Source of the DNA: Candidatus Martarchaeota archaeon | GTDB taxonomy: Archaea > Micrarchaeota > Micrarchaeia > Micrarchaeales > CABMGC01 | NCBI GenBank assembly: GCA_023379075.1 | Contig: JAMCSO010000034.1 | Span: forward strand, 1 to 25,573 | DNA: 25,573 nt | Reading direction: 5' to 3' | Part shown: one piece after another, positions 1 to 7,371 of the stretch | Position numbering within the stretch: the stretch's first letter is position 1 | Layout: each line of letters opens with the position of its first letter | Translations under genes and position numbers: made by a program | The notes under the pieces: generated by a model | What the model was told of the DNA's origin: nothing | Databases searched by the model: none | What the model saw: only the letters and a program-made list of their open reading frames with translations

Positions 1-181
1 TCTTGCCTATAAGATAAAGTTTGTAGATAATATAAAGACAGCGATGTTTGGCGGTGTCGGATTGTTCCTTGCAGTATTCAGTGGAAAGGGAAGGGTAATA
101 ACGCATAGTGTATCCAGATTCAAGCTCGCATCTGAGCTATATACTGAAGGTCTACAGCAGGCTAAGACTAACCAAAGCTAG
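1..181 (+). CDS. AIM24-family protein, C-terminal fragment (partial)
   Basis: An open frame runs into the window from the left edge (first full codon at position 2) and ends at TAG 179-181. The visible 59 residues include MFGGVGLFLAVFSGKGRV, followed by a short polar tail. A glycine-rich GGxGLFLAxxxGxGxV stretch is typical of the C-terminal end of the AIM24/TIGR00266 beta-sheet family, whose biochemical role is poorly known. The start and most of the protein lie outside the window. Its stop overlaps the end of the convergent metalloprotease gene by four bases. The family call rests on one motif only. Confidence 0.6.
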   Translation, partial: LAYKIKFVDNIKTAMFGGVGLFLAVFSGKGRVITHSVSRFKLASELYTEGLQQAKTNQS

Positions 182-894
182 GGCTGCTCTTTTAGATAGC
201 CCAGCATCATGCTCTCGCTAGGATCATAGTCTTTCAGCTCCCTCCTTAACTCTTTGTAGTCAGGAAGAAGACCCTGTACTATCTTCCAGAACAACTTGGA
301 ATGGTTCATCTCCACAAGGTGAGATGCCTCATGCACTGCCACATACTCTATCAGCCTTTGCGGAAGCATCGAGAGGTATGTATTGAAGATTATGTCCTTG
401 TCTGATGTGCAGCATCCCCATCTCTTGCCTCTTCTCACACTCACATTCCTTATCTCTTTACCTAATGCTGCTGCTCTCTCCCTAACGATCTTCTCACTAA
501 TCTCCAGGGTCTTTGTACCAAGCCATTTTATAAGCGCCTTTGAGGCTGCTTCCCTGCCCTTTCCCCTGACTATCACCACATCCTGGTTCAACTCTACCGA
601 TGCAAATTTGCTCTCAGAGAAAAGAAGAAAGTACTCTTTTCCCAAAATGAGTATCCTGCTTTCTCTGAAGAGAATCTTCCTTTTGAGTATCTCATTGTAA
701 TGCTTGACTATCCATTCTTTGTGCTCATTGATAACCTGCTCTGGATTGTAGCCTTTCGGAAGGATGAGAACCAGCTCTTCCCCTCTAAACCTGAGGTAGA
801 TATTTCTTTTTCTGGGGCGCTCAACAACAGCGTAAGGTATCTGAATGCCTTCCCCAGCATCTATCTTTCCGTTCATCTTCCTTTGAAAGATCAT
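178..894 (-). CDS. YgjP-type (DUF45, M48-like) zinc metallopeptidase
   Basis: This 238-residue protein has the zinc-protease signature HEASH at residues 188-192 (HExxH type), followed by the NHS motif at 197-199 and FW at 202-203. That is the arrangement seen in the YgjP/DUF45 family, where the third zinc ligand comes from the downstream NH segment. An arginine- and tryptophan-containing block with RGKRWGCC at 155-162 is also family-typical. There is no signal peptide, so it should act in the cytosol; the substrate is unknown. It begins nine bases after the isoleucyl-tRNA synthetase stop on the same strand and is probably co-transcribed with it. ATG at 894 is used here; ATG at 876 is an alternative start that would lose six residues. 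Confidence 0.85.
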   Translation of the reverse strand: MIFQRKMNGKIDAGEGIQIPYAVVERPRKRNIYLRFRGEELVLILPKGYNPEQVINEHKEWIVKHYNEILKRKILFRESRILILGKEYFLLFSESKFASVELNQDVVIVRGKGREAASKALIKWLGTKTLEISEKIVRERAAALGKEIRNVSVRRGKRWGCCTSDKDIIFNTYLSMLPQRLIEYVAVHEASHLVEMNHSKLFWKIVQGLLPDYKELRRELKDYDPSESMMLGYLKEQP

Positions 895-903
895 GGTAAA
901 GAC

Positions 904-3900
904 TCAGCGCCTGTTATTCATCTTGATTCCTATCGAGACTATATCCCCAAGTATATCCCACTCCTTCTTTACAACTTCCCTCTCACTCTCATCAAATTGC
1001 GATATTGAATCCGCCCTCACAACGCCAAGTATCTCCTTCTCATTCTCTCTTATTGCAGAGAGAATATCGTCGCTCGCTGCCAGATATACCTTAATATTAT
1101 CGAGCTTCGTCAGCTTCATCTCCTTCCTCATGAGCTGGACTCTTCTTATGAATTCTCTTGATACTACTTCTTTCTTCAGCTCCTCGCTGCTCGTGGCATC
1201 CACATCAACAATCCCATATTTGAATGCCAGGCCGCTCGATGCTATCGCATCTTCGTATATCGAGAGATGCTCTGGATATACTTCAAAAGTACCATTGGTG
1301 GTGTGTAAGAGATACTTGCCGCTGCTTCTAAGCTCGTTTTCTACTGCCATGGCGTCCGCAGCAAGCAAGGCATCTGCGACCAGCCTGGCGCTCCCTTTGA
1401 ACGAAGGGCCAAGCCTCTGGAATATCGGCCTGACTCTTTTCTTCGAAGTCTCACTCTCTACTACCTTTACTTCCTTGGCATTAGCATACGCTTCCATAAG
1501 CGGTGTCAATCTCCTTATCGCATCAGCGACTTCCGGTCTTGATGTCTTGATCACAACTTCCTTTACCGGCCACCTGAGTTTTACTCCCTTTCTCTCCCTC
1601 TCATTCAAGACTGCCTGTGCGGCTTCCTGGAATACTTCAAATTCTTCTTCAAGATCCCTATTGATGAGCTTCTTGTCAGCATTTGGCCATTTTTCAAGGA
1701 AGATGCTGCTTCCTTCCTCTCCGAAGAGCTCCAAGTATATGCTCTCAGAGGCGAATGGTATGACTATCGAGGACATGACCACAGTGTTGTAAAGTATGTA
1801 CGAGACTATTCCATAAAGCTTCTTCAGCTCTTTCTTGGATGCGGTTGAAGCCCTCTGCTTGATAAATTTGAGGTAGAATCTGCTGAAGTCTTCTACTATG
1901 AATTTCCTAAGCTCGTTCACCGCCACATCAAGCTTGTAATCCTCCATGCTGAGCGTGAAAGATTCTATTAATGAGTTCAACCTTGACACTATCCAGAGAT
2001 CCTCATTCTCAAGGCTCTTGGCACTTGGCTTCTTCACCTTCTTATCGCTTATTTCCGCAAGAGTTTTCAGCTCCTTTGCGAGCTCTCCTATATTGTACAG
2101 GGTTATAGTATTCTTGTAGGCATCGTCAAGGCTCTGCCTCTTCAGCTTGAGCTCAAGCCATCTAGGATGGCTGGCACACCATAACCTGTATCCATCTCCT
2201 GAACTTATGCCAAGAACCTCGCTCGAGCTTGTCGTGTTTCCAAGATGCCTGTGCATCTCCCTCCCAAGCTCGTCTTTGAGTATGCCTCCTATCGTTACTC
2301 TGTTGAAGGATCTTTTCCCGTAAACAGCAACGCTGGTTCTCAAAAGAACAGAGAACCATCCTCTTATCTGATCTCTGCTTTCTGTTATCCAGTCTGCAGG
2401 AAAGAGCTTTGAAAATTCGCCATCGCTTAAGCTTGCAGTGTGCGCTATTCCTGAATCATACCAAACATCAAATATGTCCTTGACTCTTTCCATCTTTTCT
2501 CCGCACTTGTTGCATTTGATCTGTATCCTATCTATGTGCGGCTTGTGAAGATCCTCTGGCTTGGATCCAAGCCCTTCCTCCTCCACAAGTTCGTCTATCG
2601 ACCCTATGACATCCATATTCTTGCAAGAGTTGCATATCCATATCGGTATTGGGGCTCCCCAATACCTCTGCCTCGAGATGCACCAATCTGGAGAGCTCTC
2701 TATAGCATCTGCAAACCATCCCTTTGCATTCTCTGGGAACCACGCTATCCTCTCGTTCTCGCTCAGCATCTTCTTCTTTATCTTTTGTATATCTATGAAC
2801 CATTGGTCAGTAGCCCTGTAAATCAATTTGCTTGAACATCTCCAACAATGGGGATAGCTGTGATTTATCGTTCCATGAAATAGCAAACTTCCATTCTCCT
2901 TCAGATCTGAGAGAACCCTCTTGTTTGCCTCAAGAGGAAGCGACAGTCCTACATAGATTCCTGCTTCCTCCGTATACTTTGCATGATCATCTACCGGAGA
3001 GAATGTTGGAATCTTGAACGGCCTGCACAGCTTGTAGTCTTCAGGCCCATGGCCCGGAGCCACATGAAGCAAACCGGTCCCTTCATTTATATTGACAAAA
3101 CTCTCGCTTATCAGGACTCTATGGTATTTTCTGTATTCTTTCTGTTTGGGTACCTTCTCTTCAAGCGGACTGATATAATATGTACCTTCAAGTTCACCGC
3201 CATAGAATTCGCTCTCTATTATGGAGCTTGAGCCGAGCGCCCTTGCCAAATCATCAAGCCTTTCTTTAGCAACTATGTAATTCTCCTCACCAAACCTGGC
3301 ATTCACATATATTGCCTTGGGATTGACTGCTATTGCCATATTCGAAGGAAGGGTCCATGGCGTTGTCGTCCATATCACGAGATAGCTTCCTTCCCTCAGG
3401 CTGATCTTCGAATCTTTGCTTGCATCTATCTTAAATCTTACAAACACAGAGGGATCATTCTCATCCTCATACTCTACTTCAGGGCCCTGTGCTGATAGTG
3501 TTGTCTCGCAATGTGGGCAATATGCCAATGGCTGCCCATCCTTGTAAAGCAATCCTCTTTCATACATCTTCTTGAATATTCTCCATCCTCTGCTTATGTA
3601 CTCATTTCTGTGTGGAATGTAGACATTTTCATAATCGAGCGATACTCCGAATCTCTTAAGGATGTGTATTGCCTTCTCAACTTGTTCATCGGCATAAGCC
3701 TTGCATGCATCCACGAACTTCTCAACCCCCACCTCATGCTCTATCTCATACTTTGATTTTAGGTTCAGTGATCTTTCAACCTTGTTCTCTATTGGCAATC
3801 CATGAACATCGAAACCGCCTCTGTCATGAACATTGAAGCCCCTATACCTCTTGTATCTCAGAACCATATCCTTGATTGTAAATACCCAGATGTGGTGAGA

Positions 3901-4044
3901 AGCAAGCTCACCGCTTGCGTATGGTGGTCCATCAAGGAAATAAAACTTCTTCCCTTCTTTGTTCTTAGCTCTAACCTTGTCTTCTATCTGATTCTCCTTC
4001 CAGTAACTAACTAACTCTTCCTCCTTTCTTTTAAGGTCAAGCAC
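904..4044 (-). CDS. ileS: Isoleucyl-tRNA synthetase with altered signature motifs
   Basis: This 1046-residue class I synthetase would charge tRNA-Ile in the cytosol. Family landmarks are present in order: FLDGPPYASG near residue 37, the CP1 editing domain (WTTTPWTLPSN, then GTGLLHVAPGHG), HCWRC with RATDQWF, SRQRYWGAPIPIW, a CxxC pair near the WYDSG motif, and DQIRGWF. The length suits an archaeal enzyme. Both ATP-site signatures are changed: the HIGH position reads A48-S49-H50-H51 and the KMSKS position reads E596-M597-H598-R599-H600. The flanking residues stay conserved in the same frame, so a sequencing frameshift is unlikely. The start is GTG at 4044, preceded by a G-rich tract as a possible ribosome binding site. 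It could be the housekeeping enzyme or a specialised paralogue. Confidence 0.93.
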   Translation of the reverse strand: MLDLKRKEEELVSYWKENQIEDKVRAKNKEGKKFYFLDGPPYASGELASHHIWVFTIKDMVLRYKRYRGFNVHDRGGFDVHGLPIENKVERSLNLKSKYEIEHEVGVEKFVDACKAYADEQVEKAIHILKRFGVSLDYENVYIPHRNEYISRGWRIFKKMYERGLLYKDGQPLAYCPHCETTLSAQGPEVEYEDENDPSVFVRFKIDASKDSKISLREGSYLVIWTTTPWTLPSNMAIAVNPKAIYVNARFGEENYIVAKERLDDLARALGSSSIIESEFYGGELEGTYYISPLEEKVPKQKEYRKYHRVLISESFVNINEGTGLLHVAPGHGPEDYKLCRPFKIPTFSPVDDHAKYTEEAGIYVGLSLPLEANKRVLSDLKENGSLLFHGTINHSYPHCWRCSSKLIYRATDQWFIDIQKIKKKMLSENERIAWFPENAKGWFADAIESSPDWCISRQRYWGAPIPIWICNSCKNMDVIGSIDELVEEEGLGSKPEDLHKPHIDRIQIKCNKCGEKMERVKDIFDVWYDSGIAHTASLSDGEFSKLFPADWITESRDQIRGWFSVLLRTSVAVYGKRSFNRVTIGGILKDELGREMHRHLGNTTSSSEVLGISSGDGYRLWCASHPRWLELKLKRQSLDDAYKNTITLYNIGELAKELKTLAEISDKKVKKPSAKSLENEDLWIVSRLNSLIESFTLSMEDYKLDVAVNELRKFIVEDFSRFYLKFIKQRASTASKKELKKLYGIVSYILYNTVVMSSIVIPFASESIYLELFGEEGSSIFLEKWPNADKKLINRDLEEEFEVFQEAAQAVLNERERKGVKLRWPVKEVVIKTSRPEVADAIRRLTPLMEAYANAKEVKVVESETSKKRVRPIFQRLGPSFKGSARLVADALLAADAMAVENELRSSGKYLLHTTNGTFEVYPEHLSIYEDAIASSGLAFKYGIVDVDATSSEELKKEVVSREFIRRVQLMRKEMKLTKLDNIKVYLAASDDILSAIRENEKEILGVVRADSISQFDESEREVVKKEWDILGDIVSIGIKMNNRR

Positions 4045-4113
4045 AAAAAGCCCCCGTTTATTAAAGAGTAAGAACGAAAAGAATTATTAAATCTTTTGAA
4101 TAAATATCTCTGC

Positions 4114-4776
4114 TCAGGAGACCATCTTCTCTATGCCCTCAATAACCATCTTAAGTATGGCTATGGATAGAAAAACATCACCCTTAACTTCCAAGCTGTG
4201 ATTTGCATGCGCCAATGCCAGAACGTTAGCTCCTGTGGCCTCCTGAATTTCTCTGAGATAGTCTTGACTGTAATGTGGATCTTCAATTCCTGCAAGAAAT
4301 AATGAATTTCTCCTTGGATTCTTTATTATCATAGCTCTTACTTCGTCATCGTTTATTACAGGGGTAAGCCAGATAAATCTGGAATCCTCAGGCAATGCTT
4401 TGTATGTAAGAAGAGCGGCAAGAGCCGCAGTTCCTATTGATTTTCCAATGAGCACAAGTTGCGTATAACCATGTGCAGAGAGAGCCGCCCTACATGCAGC
4501 CAACGCATCTTCCTTTATCCACTTAGATCTCTCCAGATCATCAGATTCGATGTACTTCTTGTTAGTACTGTAATCCGTTTCTACCCAAAGCACGTCAAAT
4601 CCTTTTTGCAATAACAAGCGCGTTGGATAATAAAGAAGCGGCATATGGCATGTGTATCCAAAACCAGGAAAAACAATCGCCAGCTTGCTTCCTTTTCCAT
4701 ATCCCTTAAGAAAGGTGTTTTTTACACTGCCTTTTTCTCCAATTATCTCTATGCTCTCTCTTCTGTATTCTTTCAT
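4114..4776 (-). CDS. Alpha/beta hydrolase
   Basis: A 220-residue cytosolic alpha/beta-hydrolase fold protein, counted from ATG 4776. The strand before the oxyanion hole is AIVFPGFGYT, the nucleophile elbow is G-K-S-I-G with Ser113, the probable acid is Asp166 in GIEDP, and the catalytic His is His193 in ANHSLE. The compact form resembles small dienelactone-hydrolase/KANL3-like members; the substrate cannot be told. The frame is open upstream to 4875, but that extension (MEARLIKQYIF) is read from the 103-base duplicated segment. A TATA-like AAATATATTT sits about 23 bases before ATG 4776, so a leaderless start there is preferred. It is divergent from the CDP-alcohol transferase gene. Confidence 0.8.
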   Translation of the reverse strand: MKEYRRESIEIIGEKGSVKNTFLKGYGKGSKLAIVFPGFGYTCHMPLLYYPTRLLLQKGFDVLWVETDYSTNKKYIESDDLERSKWIKEDALAACRAALSAHGYTQLVLIGKSIGTAALAALLTYKALPEDSRFIWLTPVINDDEVRAMIIKNPRRNSLFLAGIEDPHYSQDYLREIQEATGANVLALAHANHSLEVKGDVFLSIAILKMVIEGIEKMVS

Positions 4777-4794
4777 AAATACATCAATCTCAAA

Positions 4795-4803
4795 AAATAT
4801 ATT
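4795..4803 (-). promoter_or_regulatory. TATA box of the alpha/beta hydrolase gene
   Basis: On the minus strand an AAATATATTT-like run is centred about 23 bases upstream of ATG 4776. In archaea TATA boxes lie roughly 26 bases before the transcription start, so transcription would begin at or next to the start codon, giving a leaderless mRNA. No clear Shine-Dalgarno sequence precedes this ATG. Confidence 0.45.
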
Positions 4804-4841
4804 TAGCTTTGCTCTTTCGGATAAATTTATCCAAAGCATGA

Positions 4842-5047
4842 TAAATATATATTGTTTTATTAACCTTGCTTCCAATGTATAACTATTTGACGGTGTACGA
4901 ATGCGATCTGCAGACTTTGCAACTCTTGTAAGAGTATTGATGATTAAATATATATTGTTTTATTAACCTTGCTTCCAATGTATAACTATTTGACGGTGTA
5001 CGAATGCGATCTGCAGACTTTGCAACTCTTGTAAGAGTATTGATGAT
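4842..5047. repeat. Exact 103-base tandem duplication (4842-4944 and 4945-5047)
   Basis: Two directly adjacent copies are identical over all 103 bases. Each contains the TATA-like TAAATATATATTG, a GGTG ribosome binding site and the first 44 bases of the CDP-alcohol transferase gene (from ATG 4901 and ATG 5004). Only the second copy continues into the real gene. The first copy becomes a 21-codon open frame (4901-4966) ending in TAA inside the second copy's promoter. On the minus strand the duplication also extends the hydrolase frame artificially. The lack of any difference between copies suggests a recent event or an assembly artefact. Confidence 0.97.
4945..4957 (+). promoter_or_regulatory. 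TATA box of the CDP-alcohol transferase gene (second copy)
   Basis: TAAATATATATTG lies about 54 bases before ATG 5004, predicting a leader of roughly 27 bases that carries GGTG at 4995-4998, five bases before the ATG. An identical box at 4842-4854 belongs to the other copy of the tandem duplication, so two promoters in series may serve this gene. Confidence 0.5.
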
Positions 5048-5636
5048 GCTCGGGGTAATATACCTAATCATGATCAAGTTTAATCCTATTTCAATAATAA
5101 TTATCATAGCAATAATGATGCTTCTTGATGCAGTAGATGGATACCTTGCTGTATCTGAAGTCAGCGGAGGTTCTGTGGGCCTTGGTGCATACTCCCGCGC
5201 TGCGATGGGAAATGCAAATGCTTCATCTTATGTAAAGAGATACAAGCAGAGGCTTTCAAAGAGTTCTCCTCTTGGGGCCAGGATAGATGTTGCCGGAGAC
5301 AGGATAATAGAACTTCTATTCTGGATAACATTCACTTATCTTCATCTGATACCTCTCTTCATATTGATAATAATCATAATAAGGCACTCTTTTGTAGATG
5401 CGCTGATGGCAGGAAAGGGCACCTCATCAAAGATGAAGACAAAGTTCGCAAGGATTGTCTACTCTTCAAGCATAGGCCGCGGCGGAATAAATGTTGTCAA
5501 GTTCCTAACATTCTCATACCTTGTTCTTGTTTATGTCTCGGGATACCCGATAGTAATCGGATACATACTTGTAACCATACTTGTTGCGTACATCCTCCTC
5601 AGAGGGCTTGCTGAAATATATGAGGTTATTGCATAA
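5004..5636 (+). CDS. CDP-alcohol phosphatidyltransferase family membrane enzyme with expanded catalytic loop
   Basis: Enzymes of this family move a phospho-lipid group from a CDP-lipid to an alcohol such as inositol phosphate, serine or glycerol phosphate, at the membrane. The 210-residue protein has several hydrophobic segments (about 12-40, 103-128, 165-198). The catalytic signature D-x2-D-G-x2-A-R...G-x3-D-x3-D is recognisable as D42, D45, G46, A49, then G91, D95, D99. Two departures are clear: the usual Arg after Ala is Val50, and the normal 8-9 residue spacer to the Gly is about 41 residues long, filled with Gly/Ser- and then Lys/Arg-rich sequence. An archaeal polar lipid head-group role is likely; the exact substrate is open. 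The Nudix gene follows after eight bases. Confidence 0.82.
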   Translation: MRSADFATLVRVLMMLGVIYLIMIKFNPISIIIIIAIMMLLDAVDGYLAVSEVSGGSVGLGAYSRAAMGNANASSYVKRYKQRLSKSSPLGARIDVAGDRIIELLFWITFTYLHLIPLFILIIIIIRHSFVDALMAGKGTSSKMKTKFARIVYSSSIGRGGINVVKFLTFSYLVLVYVSGYPIVIGYILVTILVAYILLRGLAEIYEVIA

Positions 5637-5644
5637 GTGGTCAG

Positions 5645-6109
5645 ATGGTCAAGAAATGCATATGCGGAACATGCATAGTGATTGAGGATAGTAAAGCTCT
5701 TCTTCTCTGGCATAAGAAACTCAATGTCTGGCTCCCTCCAGGCGGACACACCAAGGACAACGAGACTCCGCAGGAAACAGCAGTTAGAGAGACTCTTGAA
5801 GAGACTGGCTTTCATGTACGAATAATAAATGCTGAGAGTGTAGAACTTATAACTGATAGTAATACAAAAGAGATGCCAAAGCCAATTGCCATAATGTACG
5901 AAGGGGTAAGGTATGAGATAGGAGCGCATGAGCATTTTGACATGGTCTACCTGGCAGAATTGGATGGAAATGAAAGTTCCTCTGTGGCTGATCATGAAAA
6001 GACAGAGCTTCGTTGGTTCAGAGAAGAAGAAATATCTTCATTGGATACTTTTAATAATGTCAAAGAGGTCTTGCAGAGAGCATTCACGTTAGCAAAGGCA
6101 GGCAATTAA
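5645..6109 (+). CDS. Nudix hydrolase
   Basis: A complete 154-residue Nudix protein that would hydrolyse a nucleoside diphosphate linked to another group. The Nudix box G-x5-E-x7-R-E-U-x-E-E-x-G-U is perfect at residues 34-56 (G34, E40, R48-E49, E52-E53, G55, F56), so Mg2+ binding is intact. WLPPGGH before the box is typical. It starts eight bases after the CDP-alcohol transferase stop, probably in one operon. Its 3' half (from codon 73) and 46 bases after the stop are repeated at 7076-7371. The substrate is not evident from sequence. Confidence 0.92.
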   Translation: MVKKCICGTCIVIEDSKALLLWHKKLNVWLPPGGHTKDNETPQETAVRETLEETGFHVRIINAESVELITDSNTKEMPKPIAIMYEGVRYEIGAHEHFDMVYLAELDGNESSSVADHEKTELRWFREEEISSLDTFNNVKEVLQRAFTLAKAGN

Positions 6110-6155
6110 GGAACTCATATCAGGCTTCTGTTTTGTCTATTCATACCTTTTTATA
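5861..6155 (+). repeat. Left copy of 295-base direct repeat
   Basis: This segment spans the 3' half of the intact Nudix gene, its stop and the downstream CATACCTTTTTATA element. It matches 7076-7371 with only four visible differences: two in the coding part, one inserted G just after the stop and one A/G change. The boundary is sharp at both ends. The right copy lies 1215 bases downstream, enclosing the aldolase remnant and the ComB-like gene. Confidence 0.95.
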
Positions 6156-6333
6156 TGATCATCCTTCTGCAGTAAAAATAATGGAAATGCTTGTAACAAA
6201 GGCAAAGGCAACAGGAGTGCACACAATCGTTGCTGGTAGACATACACCCGCTACTATTGAGAATTCAATGCGATTGAGGTTCGATGCCGTAACAATTTTC
6301 GTGCCAGACATTTTAAATGCCTTAAGAGTATAA
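6133..6333 (+). pseudogene. C-terminal remnant of an HpcH/HpaI-type aldolase
   Basis: The frame codes for DHPSAVKIMEML, then AKATGVHTIVAG, then MRLRFDAVTIFVPDIL. This follows the end of HpcH/HpaI aldolases (HP-x2-x2-I, a helix ending AxxxGK, a strand, then GF-x-x-V-x-x-GxD-x-x-L), which cleave 4-hydroxy-2-oxo acids. The N-terminal two thirds, including the metal-binding and catalytic part of the barrel, are missing. Similarity begins at codon 8 (6154), exactly where the left Nudix repeat ends, so the gene was cut at that junction. ATG 6181 lies about 27 bases after the repeat's TATA and could still give a 50-residue peptide. The family call is from memory of the fold pattern and is moderate. 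Confidence 0.45.
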
Positions 6334-6348
6334 CATAGATGAGTTATA

Positions 6349-7059
6349 ATGAGGGTTATGTCCAAACTAAAACTTGATTGGGGAATCAATGGCTTAAAAT
6401 ACGCAATAGCACAGCATGATAATATTGTGATTATCGATCAATTGCGATTTAGTTCAGCAGTGGTTACTGCAATAGCGCATGGGTTTATAATAGAACCAAC
6501 TTCCGACAAAACGAGAAAAACCGAGAGCTTTTCTCTTTCTCCTTATTCTTTCCTGGACAAAAAACCCACCAGAGTGATCATGGCATCATCAAATGGTGCT
6601 TATTTATCGACTAATGCAAAAGAGGGTAAGATGGTAGTCTATGGATCACTTTTAAATGCGAAGGCTGTTGGGAATTGGATTGATACATTAAATAATGAGA
6701 ATACCACACTAATAGCTGCAGGGGAGATAAATATTGAAGTAAGGAGAGGGTTTCTAGATCATGTTGAGTCTATGCAATCTAAGGAGAATGAGATCTTCGC
6801 TTTGGAAGATTTTGTAGCTGCTGGTGCAATCTCTTCATATTCTCATGTAAGCAAGTCAAATGATTGTATTAATGCTGAAGAAGCATTTTATAAAGCAAAG
6901 GATCATTTATTAGACTATATAAAAGAAACCGCAACACACAGATATAATGCCTCTCGTGGAGATGGCAAAGATACAGAGTACTGTAGCAAGCTTAATTTAT
7001 ATAATATTGTACCGAGATTGCATTTTGTAAAGAATGTTCCAGAGATAACCAGCCAATAA
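6349..7059 (+). CDS. ComB-like 2-phosphosulfolactate phosphatase family protein
   Basis: A full-length 236-residue protein matching the ComB family pattern: D-x-L-R-x-S-S at residues 30-36 (DQLRFSS) with VVTAIAHG after it, SSNG in the middle, GSLLNAKAV, an AAGE strand, ALEDFVAAGAI, and a C-terminal NASRGDG...VP stretch. ComB removes phosphate from 2-phosphosulfolactate in coenzyme M synthesis in methanogens, but relatives occur in organisms without coenzyme M, where the role is unclear. The usual NGTRA is changed to NGAYL, so activity may differ. The gene sits wholly inside the segment bracketed by the Nudix repeats and looks more AT-rich than its neighbours, which suggests transfer. ATG 6358 is an alternative start. 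Confidence 0.65.
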   Translation: MRVMSKLKLDWGINGLKYAIAQHDNIVIIDQLRFSSAVVTAIAHGFIIEPTSDKTRKTESFSLSPYSFLDKKPTRVIMASSNGAYLSTNAKEGKMVVYGSLLNAKAVGNWIDTLNNENTTLIAAGEINIEVRRGFLDHVESMQSKENEIFALEDFVAAGAISSYSHVSKSNDCINAEEAFYKAKDHLLDYIKETATHRYNASRGDGKDTEYCSKLNLYNIVPRLHFVKNVPEITSQ

Positions 7060-7075
7060 ATAAATTTAAATTTAC

Positions 7076-7371
7076 AATACAAAAGAGATGCCAAAGCTAA
7101 TTGCCATAATGTACGAAGGGGTAAGGTATGAGATAGGAGCGCATGAGCATTTTGACATGGTCTACCTGGCAGAATTGGATGGAAATGAAAGTTCCTCTGT
7201 GGCTGATCATGAAAAGACAGAGCTTCGTTGGTTCAGAGAAGAAGAAATATCTTCATTGGATACTTTTAATAATGTCAAAGAGGTCTTGCAGAGAGCATTC
7301 ACGTTAGCAAAGGCATGCAATTAAGGGAACTCATATCGGGCTTCTGTTTTGTCTATTCATACCTTTTTATA
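7076..7371 (+). repeat. Right copy of 295-base direct repeat
   Basis: This is the near-identical second copy of 5861-6155, one base longer because of an extra G after the stop. Its last bases supply the TTTTTATA element that appears to serve as the TATA box of the oxidoreductase operon. Its left edge (ACAATACAAAAG) has no equivalent upstream coding sequence. Confidence 0.95.
7088..7324 (+). pseudogene. Truncated Nudix hydrolase copy lacking the Nudix box
   Basis: The frame from ATG 7088 gives 78 residues nearly identical to residues 77-154 of the upstream Nudix protein (Pro to Leu near the start, Gly to Cys next to the end). The whole Nudix box is absent, so it cannot be a working hydrolase. 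It has no visible promoter of its own. It is best read as the by-product of the duplication or integration that placed the ComB-like gene here. Confidence 0.9.

Noticed and set aside
893..1792. Long plus-strand frame opposite the end of ileS
   Set aside because: It is Ser/Leu-rich antisense of a well-supported synthetase and has no recognisable motif or start signal.
4777..4875. N-terminal extension of the alpha/beta hydrolase (MEARLIKQYIF...)
   Set aside because: Part of it is read from the 103-base duplicated promoter segment, and a TATA-like box lies between it and ATG 4776. The domain starts after ATG 4776.
4883..5107. 74-codon minus-strand frame across the tandem duplication
   Set aside because: It is the antisense of the duplicated transferase promoter and start; repeated LEARLIKQYIF is a by-product of the duplication.
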